Assembly: GCF_025567285.1 (NCBI RefSeq) | Contig: NZ_JAOQJT010000003.1 | Coordinates: 62,001 to 126,000, forward strand | DNA: 64,000 nt | Origin: Coprococcus aceti | Lineage (GTDB): Bacteria; Bacillota; Clostridia; Lachnospirales; Lachnospiraceae | Direction of reading: 5' to 3' | Shown here: positions 1 to 7,945 of the stretch, in pieces | Layout of the letters: each line of letters begins with the position of its first letter | Position numbering within the stretch: position 1 is the stretch's first letter | The notes under the pieces: model-generated | Databases searched by the model: none | What the model saw: the letters and a program-made list of their open reading frames with translations, nothing else | What the model was told of the DNA's origin: nothing | Position numbers and translations under genes: made by a program

Positions 1-12
1 AGATCGAGGGTT

Positions 13-291
13 ATGCTTGAGAAGTATGGAAAAAAGCTGTTTATATTGCTTGGATGTGATGTAGTATATTTTATATTGTGGGTTATACCGGCCATAAGGA
101 TACCTGCTTCATCTGCGATTTTTACCGGACTTGGGCTTATGACCATGACGGCACTCAGCTTTGTTGAGGTTGAGGATGATACATTTGACAGGGTGACAGG
201 TGATGAGAAGTGGTTTAAGATAGCCTTTCTGGTGGGAGCGGCACTCACGCTTGTGGGAATCATACTCCTGCTGATGTTTTTCAAATTCTAA
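13..291 (+). CDS. Small integral membrane protein, unknown function
   Basis: A 92-residue hydrophobic protein with three likely membrane segments (about residues 8-28, 32-52 and 70-90) and a short acidic stretch around residues 53-65 between the second and third. An upstream GAGGG lies a few bases before the ATG, which supports this start. I do not recognise the family. The gene stands alone in front of a strong terminator, so it is either single or the last gene of a unit that begins outside the window. Being a real gene is likely from the ribosome site, composition and terminator; its role is unknown. Confidence 0.7.
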   Translation: MLEKYGKKLFILLGCDVVYFILWVIPAIRIPASSAIFTGLGLMTMTALSFVEVEDDTFDRVTGDEKWFKIAFLVGAALTLVGIILLLMFFKF

Positions 292-309
292 ATATAATGT
301 GGATTATAG

Positions 310-353
310 ATCCCTTCCGTATGATTAGGTACATCATACGGAAGGGATTTTTT
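310..353 (+). terminator. Intrinsic terminator after the first gene
   Basis: A perfect 16-bp stem (310-325 with 333-348), a 7-base loop and a run of T at 347-353. It ends the transcript of the small membrane protein and isolates it from the lipoprotein genes. Confidence 0.92.
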
Positions 354-464
354 CGTCTTAAGAATATCTTAAAGTTCCCGGCAATTGTTTCTTAATGTAC
401 ACCCATTTTACAATACATTATGAGCAGAGACATTTCTGAAGTTTAATGTGAAGGGAGGCAGAAA

Positions 465-1943
465 ATGTCAGGAAATTCGTGGCGGAAAACTGCGCTGGTC
501 ATGTCTGTACTTGCCGTATGTGGCATGTGTGGCTGTGAGAACAGGTCGAGCAGTGATGAGGACAGGACAGATTACATATATGGTGATTCCATTGAGGAGA
601 ATCATGGCGGAGGACCACTCGGTATAAGGCTTGGCGTTCCTGATAGCTGTGATCTAACATTTGATACCGGTCATTCAAAGCTTTCGGAGATAAGTCTTGT
701 GGATGATGACATACAGGTTGCAAATGTGGACAGGGCGTATACTGTAAGCTTTGACAGGATGAGGATGGATACGTCGAGGATACAGGACATGGTGGAGAGT
801 GTATTTGACAAAGACCAGGGAATATATTGCCGTGATGACGGCGACGAGAATATGACGAAGGAGGAGATACAGAAGGAGATAGACCTCATAGAGGTGTACA
901 GGCAGCAGGCGCTGGAAGAAAGGCAGCAGGATGTTGCGGAGATATATGAGAGTGACATAGCAGAGACGAAGAATCGGATGAAGGAAGCCCCCGATTCGTA
1001 TACGCCGGTCAGAGAATATACGACAAATAAGATATACATAGGCCAGCATGACGGTGAACAGTACAGCCTGTGGATATCCGGGGATGACACAGCAGATGCA
1101 TCTGGCAGGGTAAGCATAGTATATGAGCCGGCGGGTGATCAGGAGCAGAAATATCTTGCAGATGTGGAAAATGCAGTGATGACGGAGACCGCCGGGGAAA
1201 ACTATTTTGGCGGCGATATTGATGACCAGGAAAATAAATGTGGGATAGATGAAAATACAGCAGAGCATGAAGCTCAGGCATTTCTGGATAGGATGGGAAT
1301 ATCCGGAATGGCAAAATGCGGAAGTCAGGCTGTTGTGAGGTCGTGGCTGGACAGCGGATTTGAAATTATAAAAGCTGAAAAGAATGGGTACATGTTCGAA
1401 TTTGGAATACAGATCGGCGGAGTGGATACTGCCTATATAGACCCGACAGGAGTGGATAACCTGAAGAATAAAAATGGTTACGTCATGTACGAGGGTGACT
1501 GGATATCCGTATGTGTGGATGACAGCGGAGTGTTTAATGTGAGAGCAACCTTAAGTACGGATACGGATTCATTTGTCAGGGAAAAGGTGGATCTCCTAAG
1601 CTGGGAAGATATGGTGAATAAGGCTGACGAGAGCATAGCGGAATATTATGAAAAATATCCTACCGCCTATTCAGAGGTGCGGTTTAACAATGTGGAATTT
1701 ATGTATGTTCCCTGTATACAGGATGGAGAAAATCTTGTGTACATACCGGTATGGGTACTGACCCAGTCTGAAAATAATGACATCTCAGATGAGCATGGCG
1801 CATACGATAATATAGTGCAGCTTGTGTACATAAACGCAGTGGATGGAAGCTGTGTAGATATAATTGAGACTGCAAAATGTCTTGAGACATGGTACGGAAC
1901 AGACCCGGAGACTGGGGCAGGAACAAAAACCATATCAAAATAA
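465..1943 (+). CDS. Putative lipoprotein, first of a tandem paralogous pair
   Basis: A 492-residue secreted protein. The N-terminus has a basic start, a hydrophobic core (residues 9-23) and a Cys around position 24-25 suitable for lipidation, followed by a polar Ser/Asp linker. GGGAGG precedes the ATG. The body aligns by eye with the next gene over its whole length: shared points include a 'P.SCDLTFD.G.S.LSEIS' start block, a 'QIQ/RIQ..VE...DK.QGIY' block and a C-terminal block around 'Y.KY.T.Y..V.FNNV...Y' with 'INA.DGSCIDI' near the end. No enzyme motif was found. It is probably a cell-envelope protein of a Clostridial lipoprotein family of unknown role. Confidence 0.82.
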   Translation: MSGNSWRKTALVMSVLAVCGMCGCENRSSSDEDRTDYIYGDSIEENHGGGPLGIRLGVPDSCDLTFDTGHSKLSEISLVDDDIQVANVDRAYTVSFDRMRMDTSRIQDMVESVFDKDQGIYCRDDGDENMTKEEIQKEIDLIEVYRQQALEERQQDVAEIYESDIAETKNRMKEAPDSYTPVREYTTNKIYIGQHDGEQYSLWISGDDTADASGRVSIVYEPAGDQEQKYLADVENAVMTETAGENYFGGDIDDQENKCGIDENTAEHEAQAFLDRMGISGMAKCGSQAVVRSWLDSGFEIIKAEKNGYMFEFGIQIGGVDTAYIDPTGVDNLKNKNGYVMYEGDWISVCVDDSGVFNVRATLSTDTDSFVREKVDLLSWEDMVNKADESIAEYYEKYPTAYSEVRFNNVEFMYVPCIQDGENLVYIPVWVLTQSENNDISDEHGAYDNIVQLVYINAVDGSCVDIIETAKCLETWYGTDPETGAGTKTISK

Positions 1944-2013
1944 ATGTGCTGATATGGTCAGATGAAATGTCTAATATATGAATATTTGCGAAATGACAAG
2001 GAGGAAGATAATC

Positions 2014-3456
2014 ATGGGAAAGAGAGCGACAAGAATAGCGGCATGTGTGCTGGCAGGAGTGATGGCGATGCAGATGACAGGATGTGGAAATAAAAAGGTT
2101 GATTATACATTGGATGGAGAGTCGGGTTCGGCAAGTGGATACAGTGATGATGGCAGTAACGATGCGGGTGGCAGCCTTGCAAAGAGTCTGGGAATCCCGG
2201 AGAAGTGTGATGAGACATTTGATGTGGGCAATTCGGGCTTGTCAGAGATAAGCTGTTCCGGTTCGATAGATATTCCTGATACGGATTCCATGAAGAGGGT
2301 ATATTACAGCACTATGAAGCTTGATGCTGCACAGATACAGAGCATTGTCGAGGGACTCCTGGACAAGTCCCAGGGCATATATATCCGCAAGGATGGAGTG
2401 CAGACCAAGGATGAGCTGAAGAGTATGATAGAGAGTACAGAGAAGTTTAAGAAGGAGGCTCAGGGGCAGGGGGATGATTCGTCGGATGCCTGGTATGATA
2501 CCCAGATAGAGACATACAAGAAGCAGATGGCAGATGCACCGGATTCACTTCCTTTGCTGGAGAATTATGATGATCCGTATTCATCGTATACAGGCAAATA
2601 TGGAGACAAGGAATATACGGTGAGTATATCACAGTATGGCGGTGAGGATGACAATACAGACGCAGGTGTGTATATATCATTTTACAAATCCGAGAGTGAG
2701 GAAAACAAGCTTTTGGATGGTGTGAGCGGCGCAACATACACCTATGTGACGGGCATCAGCAATGCCACAGACATAGATCTGACCAATGTCACAAATGAGA
2801 GCAAACTCACGGAGAACGATGCCATATCCCAAGCGATGAATTTCCTCTCAAAGATGGGGATAGACGGTATGGAGAGTACAAAGACAGAGCCGCTTGCCAG
2901 AATATGGTCGGATGACAATGGCGAGGTAAAGCAGACCAAGGTGAGTGGATACTCGGTAACGCTCAGCAGGTCTATATACGGAGCAAAGGAGAGAGAGGGC
3001 GAATTATATAACGTTGACAATCTCCAGACACAGAATGGCTATATGTTTGAGCCTGGTGACAGTGTAACATTAAATATTGATGATGATGGAGTTGTAGATA
3101 TGTTTTCCCAGCTTTACACAGATCCTTCATCCCTGCAGGCGGAGGATGTGGAACTCATGAGCTGGAACGACATGATCGCAAAGGCAAATGAGGGCATTGC
3201 AACATATTATGAGAAATACCAGACCAGATATGGCAAGGTTCAGTTCAACAACGTGGCACTCAGATACATGGCGACAGCAGATGACGATGGAAAGCTCTGC
3301 TACATTCCTGCATGGATATTTACACAGAGCGAGGAGCTTCGGGGACAGGACACGGTAGGGGAGATATCCCAGATTATATGTATAAATGCAATTGACGGAA
3401 GCTGCATTGACATAGTGGATAATGCCAAGAAGATGAAGTTGTGGGAGACGTATTAA
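2014..3456 (+). CDS. Putative lipoprotein, second paralog
   Basis: A 480-residue lipoprotein with a clear signal peptide ending in the lipobox MTGC. The start at 2014 is preferred over an in-frame ATG at 1978, because AAGGAGG (1998-2004) sits nine bases before it and the signal peptide then begins with the basic MGKRATR. It is a full-length paralog of the preceding gene, about 70 bases downstream in the same direction, so the two are probably co-transcribed. The shared C-terminal blocks and the absence of catalytic motifs suggest a binding or structural envelope role. The function is unknown. Confidence 0.85.
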   Translation: MGKRATRIAACVLAGVMAMQMTGCGNKKVDYTLDGESGSASGYSDDGSNDAGGSLAKSLGIPEKCDETFDVGNSGLSEISCSGSIDIPDTDSMKRVYYSTMKLDAAQIQSIVEGLLDKSQGIYIRKDGVQTKDELKSMIESTEKFKKEAQGQGDDSSDAWYDTQIETYKKQMADAPDSLPLLENYDDPYSSYTGKYGDKEYTVSISQYGGEDDNTDAGVYISFYKSESEENKLLDGVSGATYTYVTGISNATDIDLTNVTNESKLTENDAISQAMNFLSKMGIDGMESTKTEPLARIWSDDNGEVKQTKVSGYSVTLSRSIYGAKEREGELYNVDNLQTQNGYMFEPGDSVTLNIDDDGVVDMFSQLYTDPSSLQAEDVELMSWNDMIAKANEGIATYYEKYQTRYGKVQFNNVALRYMATADDDGKLCYIPAWIFTQSEELRGQDTVGEISQIICINAIDGSCIDIVDNAKKMKLWETY

Positions 3457-3587
3457 ACGGATTATTACATCTAAATCTATCAAAAATTACATTTGCATTA
3501 ATTATCACAAATTAGGGTATATAATATGTTTTGGTGTTAGCTTGTGTAATTTATGTGCAGATGATATTATGAATGATAGGAGAAGTT

Positions 3588-3779
3588 GTGAGATTTGTTT
3601 ATAATACATTTATCTTGGATAGGGCAGAATATGCAAAAATCTGCAGAGAAATAAATACGAATTATAGTAAATACGAAGGAAAAACATACGCAGTACATAT
3701 TTCGTATGGAATAGATAATAAACCATATTGGTATTATTTTGAGAATCATGGATATGATAACTATAATATATATATATGA
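3588..3779 (+). CDS. Small protein of unknown function
   Basis: About 63 residues, tyrosine-rich, ending close to a YNIYI motif. An ATG at 3573 has no ribosome site. A GTG at 3588 is preceded by AGGAGA at good distance, so I chose it. The AT content is higher than in the lipoprotein genes upstream. The protein looks like the C-terminal domain of something larger, and a decayed or single-domain remnant is possible. It is followed closely by another small gene with its own ribosome site. Confidence 0.4.
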   Translation: MRFVYNTFILDRAEYAKICREINTNYSKYEGKTYAVHISYGIDNKPYWYYFENHGYDNYNIYI

Positions 3780-3805
3780 GAATAGAAATGTAAGGGGGCG
3801 TAGTT

Positions 3806-4021
3806 ATGGAAGAATTAAGAAAACTGCTCAACAATATAGATGATTCTTATTTTGAGTTTGTCTCGGCTATGGAGCATTATGCTCAGAAGAATGCAGCAAG
3901 ATTAGAAATGCTCACTGCTTATATCAAAAGAAATCCAGGCGTAAAATCCGCAGATGTTATAAAGTTTGTTTCGGATCAGCCGGATTTTGCAGATGATGCC
4001 GCTTACATGAGGGTATGCTAG
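3806..4021 (+). CDS. Small helical protein of unknown function
   Basis: A 71-residue, mostly helical and acidic protein with an AAGGGGGC ribosome site and an ATG start. It lies 26 bases after the preceding small gene in the same direction, which suggests a two-gene unit, and it is followed by a bidirectional terminator. I do not recognise the family. A small partner or immunity-type protein for the preceding gene is conceivable, but nothing in the sequence proves it. Confidence 0.5.
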   Translation: MEELRKLLNNIDDSYFEFVSAMEHYAQKNAARLEMLTAYIKRNPGVKSADVIKFVSDQPDFADDAAYMRVC

Positions 4022-4045
4022 ATATTGTAGTTATAAGAAAGTAAT

Positions 4046-4110
4046 AAAAATACAGACAGTCAATTGTTTTTTGAGGTCACTTCATTCACAATTGTGCTGT
4101 CTGTATTTTT
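4046..4110. terminator. Bidirectional terminator between convergent genes
   Basis: A long stem (4046-4066 with 4089-4110) with a one-base bulge and a 22-base loop. It is flanked by A and T runs on both sides, so it can end the plus-strand small genes and the minus-strand nrdD transcript. Confidence 0.85.
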
Positions 4111-4142
4111 ATCTGAAAGTATCAGTTTTAAGCTGACTAATT

Positions 4143-6338
4143 CTACAGGTGAAGGACTCTGTCCTTGATCTCCTGTGTACGTCCCTGATTCCAGAACTGG
4201 GTTCCGATATAACCGCAGGTACGTCTTGCAACGAAGAGAGTGTTCTGGTCGCGGTTGCCGCAGTTAGGGCACTCCCACACCAACTTGCCATAATCGTCTG
4301 TCACGATCTTGATCTCGCCGTCATAGCCACATTTCTCACAGTAGTCGCTCTTGGTGTTGAGCTCTGCATAGAGAATGTTGTCGTATATGAACTTCATGAC
4401 TTCAAGGACTGCGTCTATGTTATTCTGGAGGTTTGGAACCTCAACATAGCTGATGGCGCCGCCCGGTGACAGCTTCTGGAATTCTGACTCAAACTTCAGC
4501 TTGCTGAAGGCGTCTATGTGCTCGGTTACATGTACGTGATAGCTGTTGGTTATGTAATTCTTGTCTGTTACGCCCGGGATGATGCCGAAACGCTTCTGCA
4601 GATTCTTGGCAAATTTATAAGTAGTGGACTCCATAGGTGTTCCGTATACGGAATAGCTGATATTCTCAGCAGCCTTCCACTCAGCACATTTGTCGTTGAG
4701 CTTCTGCATTACAGCGAGCGCAAATTTCTTGCCTTCCTCGGATGTATGTGTTTTGCCGATCATACGGACACACATTTCGCAGAGACCGGCATAGCCAAGG
4801 GAAATAGTTGAGTAGCCGCCGAAGAGCAGCTTGTCAATCTTCTCGCCTTTCTTAAGTCTTGCCAGCGCACCGTGCTGCCACAGTATAGGAGCGACATCTG
4901 ATATGGTCCCGAGCAGTCTTTCATGTCTGCATCTGAGTGCCTTGTGACAAAGCTCAAGACGCTCGTCCAGGATCTTCCAGAATTTGTCCATGTCGCCGTA
5001 TGATGAACATGCCACATCAACAAGATTAATGGTCACGACGCCCTGGTTAAAACGTCCGTAATATTTGCGGGATCCATCAGGATTCCTGATGCCGTCCTCC
5101 TTTGTAGGAAATGATCTGCAGCCCATGCATGGATATACGTCGCCGTCCTTCATCTCTCTCATGACTTTGGCGGAGATGTAGTCAGGAACCATACGTTTTG
5201 CGGTGCATTTGGCGGCAAGCTCGGTCAGATACCAGTATTTGGAATCTGTGGTGATGTTGTCCTCGTCCAGAACATATATGAGCTTAGGAAATGCCGGAGT
5301 GATCCAGATTCCCTTCTCGTTCTTAACTCCTTTGATCCTCTGATTCAGGACCTCCTCTATGATGAGTGCCAGGTCATCCCTTGTCTGTCCCTCAGGAACC
5401 TCATCCAGGTACATGAACATGGTGACAAATGGTGCCTGTCCGTTACATGTCATCAGGGTGATGAGCTGGTACTGTATAGTCTGTATTCCACTTTTGACCT
5501 CGTTCAGAAGTCTCTTCTCTGTTATCTTGTCGATAATGGCATCATCAAGGGATTCGCCACAGTCCTTGCGCTCCTCGATGACCTGTGCACGGAGCTTCTT
5601 CCTGCTAACATCCACAAATGGTGCCAGATGGGACAGGGTAAATGTCTGTCCGCCGTACTGGTTGCTGGCAACCTGTGCCACGATCTGCGTGGTGACGTTG
5701 CATGCCGTGAAGAAGCTGTGCGGCTTCTCGATCATGGTCTCACTTATCACTGTTCCGTTCTGCAACATATCCTCAAGGTTGATGAGGTCACAGTTGTGCT
5801 CCTTCTGAGCGTAGTAGTCAGAATCATGGAAATGTATGATTCCGGCCTCATGTGCCTCAACTATATCCTCAGGCAGAAGCATTCTCTTGGTCAGATCTTT
5901 GGATACCTCACCGGCCATGTAGTCACGCTGTGTCGAGTTGATCACCGGATTCTTGTTGGAGTTTTCCTGATTGACTTCCTCGTTCATATGGTCTATGAGC
6001 GCAAGGATTCCGTTGTCCGTGGTGTTGGACTTACGTGCGAGCTCTCTCTTGTAACGGTAACGCACATATTTCTGTGCAACCTCATATCCTCTCATCTCCA
6101 TGATACCGGTCTCGACCATATCCTGAATGTCCTCCACGTGAACTGCGTGGGACATTGATTCTATCTGTTTCTCCAGGTTGTCCGCGATGGCGTGAACCTG
6201 ATATTCGTTGAGCTGGTGGAGTTTGTCAACCTCATTGTTGGCAGCTTTGATGGCATTCTCGATCTTTGACAGGTCAAATGTCACCTCTTCTCCATTCCTT
6301 TTGATTACGTGTACGTGTGTTTTAGCTTCCTCTGACAC
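4143..6338 (-). CDS. nrdD: Anaerobic ribonucleoside-triphosphate reductase (class III)
   Basis: This enzyme reduces NTPs to dNTPs with a glycyl radical under anaerobic conditions. The 731-residue length fits the family (about 710 in E. coli). An ATP-cone regulatory domain occupies about residues 8-100, followed by the catalytic barrel. The C-terminus carries two CxxC pairs (CEKC and CPNC) for zinc and the glycyl-radical loop RRTCGYIG. The reading frame extends upstream to 6395, but a GTG at 6338 preceded by GAGGGAGG is the better start. The activase gene nrdG is not next to it; a terminator follows the stop. Candidate NrdR boxes lie upstream. Confidence 0.97.
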   Translation of the reverse strand: MSEEAKTHVHVIKRNGEEVTFDLSKIENAIKAANNEVDKLHQLNEYQVHAIADNLEKQIESMSHAVHVEDIQDMVETGIMEMRGYEVAQKYVRYRYKRELARKSNTTDNGILALIDHMNEEVNQENSNKNPVINSTQRDYMAGEVSKDLTKRMLLPEDIVEAHEAGIIHFHDSDYYAQKEHNCDLINLEDMLQNGTVISETMIEKPHSFFTACNVTTQIVAQVASNQYGGQTFTLSHLAPFVDVSRKKLRAQVIEERKDCGESLDDAIIDKITEKRLLNEVKSGIQTIQYQLITLMTCNGQAPFVTMFMYLDEVPEGQTRDDLALIIEEVLNQRIKGVKNEKGIWITPAFPKLIYVLDEDNITTDSKYWYLTELAAKCTAKRMVPDYISAKVMREMKDGDVYPCMGCRSFPTKEDGIRNPDGSRKYYGRFNQGVVTINLVDVACSSYGDMDKFWKILDERLELCHKALRCRHERLLGTISDVAPILWQHGALARLKKGEKIDKLLFGGYSTISLGYAGLCEMCVRMIGKTHTSEEGKKFALAVMQKLNDKCAEWKAAENISYSVYGTPMESTTYKFAKNLQKRFGIIPGVTDKNYITNSYHVHVTEHIDAFSKLKFESEFQKLSPGGAISYVEVPNLQNNIDAVLEVMKFIYDNILYAELNTKSDYCEKCGYDGEIKIVTDDYGKLVWECPNCGNRDQNTLFVARRTCGYIGTQFWNQGRTQEIKDRVLHL

Positions 6339-6497
6339 AGCAATAGCCTCCCTCTTCCAATTCAATGGTAAATTTAATCGTAATATTCCAATCATTCAAG
6401 TTAACTGAAATCAGGCCAATCAGGTCTGGTTCGACGTAATATAGTAGATGCGGCTGCCTGTGCCGCATGGAATTATTTATAAAGAAAAAATATGTAA

Positions 6498-6547
6498 ACA
6501 CAATATATTTGGTGGAAATAATGTGAAGCACCCACTAGATATTGTGC
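6498..6547 (-). promoter_or_regulatory. Pair of candidate NrdR boxes upstream of nrdD
   Basis: Two 16-base palindromic sites, at 6498-6513 and 6532-6547, match the known NrdR-box consensus acaCwAtATaTwGtGt at 14 and 13 of 16 positions by eye. NrdR normally binds such boxes in pairs spaced by about three helical turns. Here the start-to-start distance is 34 bases, slightly longer than usual. They lie 160-210 bases upstream of the nrdD start in the divergent nrdD-purC gap. Confidence 0.6.
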
Positions 6548-6674
6548 TCTGTTATTATAGCCATCACAAATGATATTGTAAAGATGAAAAATGTGCTTTT
6601 ACACAATAAAAATCCCGTGAGGCGCATAAACCTTGACAAATTTTGAGAAAAAATTTTTGAGGGCTGTCAAAGCC

Positions 6675-6702
6675 TTGACAAGCAACCATAAAAAGTGATA
6701 CA
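6675..6702 (+). promoter_or_regulatory. Probable purC promoter
   Basis: TTGACA at 6675-6680 and GATACA at 6697-6702 with 16-base spacing, about 60 bases before the purC start. A second TTGACA occurs at about 6633. The rest of the nrdD-purC gap is AT-rich and holds the NrdR-like boxes described separately. Confidence 0.5.
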
Positions 6703-6760
6703 CACTTATATGAATACAATTTCTAACAGGTATTAATACAAATATCAAGGAGATAAAAAA

Positions 6761-7636
6761 ATGCAGGAATTAAAGCCAATCAAAGAAGGTAAGGTACGTG
6801 AGATTTATGACAATGGAGACAGCCTGATCATGGTAGCTACAGACCGTATAAGCTGCTTCGATGTCATCCTCGACAATGTAATTTCCAAGAAGGGAACAGT
6901 TCTGACACAGATGTCAAAGTTCTGGTTTGACATGACACAGGACATTCTTCCTAACCACATGATCTCAGTTGATGTAAAGGATATGCCTGAGTTCTTCCAG
7001 CAGGAGAAGTTCGACGGCAACAGCATGATGTGCAGAAAGCTTGAGATGCTTCCAATCGAGTGTATCGTTCGTGGATACATCACAGGAAGCGGCTGGGCAA
7101 GCTACAAGGAGAACGGCACAGTATGTGGAATCAAGCTCCCAGAGGGATTAAAGGAGTCTGATAAGCTTCCTGAGCCTATCTACACACCATCAACAAAGGC
7201 CGAGATTGGCGATCACGATGAGAATATATCATATGAGCAGAGCATTGCTCACCTTGAGAAGTACTTCCCTGGCAAGGGCGAGGAGTACGCTTCAAAGCTC
7301 AAGGAGTACACCATCACACTTTACAAGAAGTGTGCAGAGTACGCACTTACAAGAGGAATCATCATTGCAGATACAAAGTTTGAGTTTGGTCTCGATGAGA
7401 ATGGCAATATCGTTCTCGGCGATGAGATGCTTACACCTGACAGCTCAAGATTCTGGCCAGCAGATGTATATGAGCCAGGTCATGGTCAGCCATCATTTGA
7501 CAAGCAGTTCGCACGTGACTGGCTGAAGGCTAATCCTGACAAGGGCTGGAAGCTTCCTGATGATGTCGCACAGAAGACCATCGACATCTACCTTGAGGGC
7601 TATGAGAAGCTCACAGGCAAGCCACTTGGAAAGTAA
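6761..7636 (+). CDS. purC: SAICAR synthetase, purine biosynthesis
   Basis: Phosphoribosylaminoimidazole-succinocarboxamide synthase ligates aspartate to CAIR with ATP in the de novo IMP pathway. The 291-residue protein has the N-terminal KEGKVREIYD nucleotide-binding strand, the ATDRISCFDV block, the VRGYITGSGW block and the C-terminal LTPDSSRFWP motif typical of the long form of the family. AAGGAGA precedes the ATG. It is a single-gene unit with its own promoter and terminator and is not embedded in a pur operon here. Confidence 0.97.
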   Translation: MQELKPIKEGKVREIYDNGDSLIMVATDRISCFDVILDNVISKKGTVLTQMSKFWFDMTQDILPNHMISVDVKDMPEFFQQEKFDGNSMMCRKLEMLPIECIVRGYITGSGWASYKENGTVCGIKLPEGLKESDKLPEPIYTPSTKAEIGDHDENISYEQSIAHLEKYFPGKGEEYASKLKEYTITLYKKCAEYALTRGIIIADTKFEFGLDENGNIVLGDEMLTPDSSRFWPADVYEPGHGQPSFDKQFARDWLKANPDKGWKLPDDVAQKTIDIYLEGYEKLTGKPLGK

Positions 7637-7721
7637 TCAGTACATTATAATATATAGATGCAGTGTTGAGTGATGGCGGATAAACCGTATGTCACTGGAT
7701 GTCTGCATGGCAGAAAAAAGA

Positions 7722-7757
7722 CTCCCGGCGCAATGATATGTCCGGGAGCCTTTTTTT
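7722..7757 (+). terminator. Terminator after purC
   Basis: The stem CTCCCGG (7722-7728) pairs with CCGGGAG (7742-7748), and seven T residues follow. The remainder of the 7637-7945 gap holds a possible promoter for the next gene (TTGAAA near 7865, TAAAGT 17 bases later) and nothing else I can support. Confidence 0.85.
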
Positions 7758-7945
7758 AAAGCATTTTCGCCAAAAGATAAAAACACAAAGTTATCTGACA
7801 CCCGGCGGACAAGCCCTGAACTGGGAAATGACCGAAAATAGAGACTCATCAGGTTGTGAACTTCGTTGAAATAAATGTCTCCGGGTGGTAAAGTGTAAAT
7901 GTTATGAAAAGGCAAAATCAAATGAGATTTTACAAGGAGGTAACA

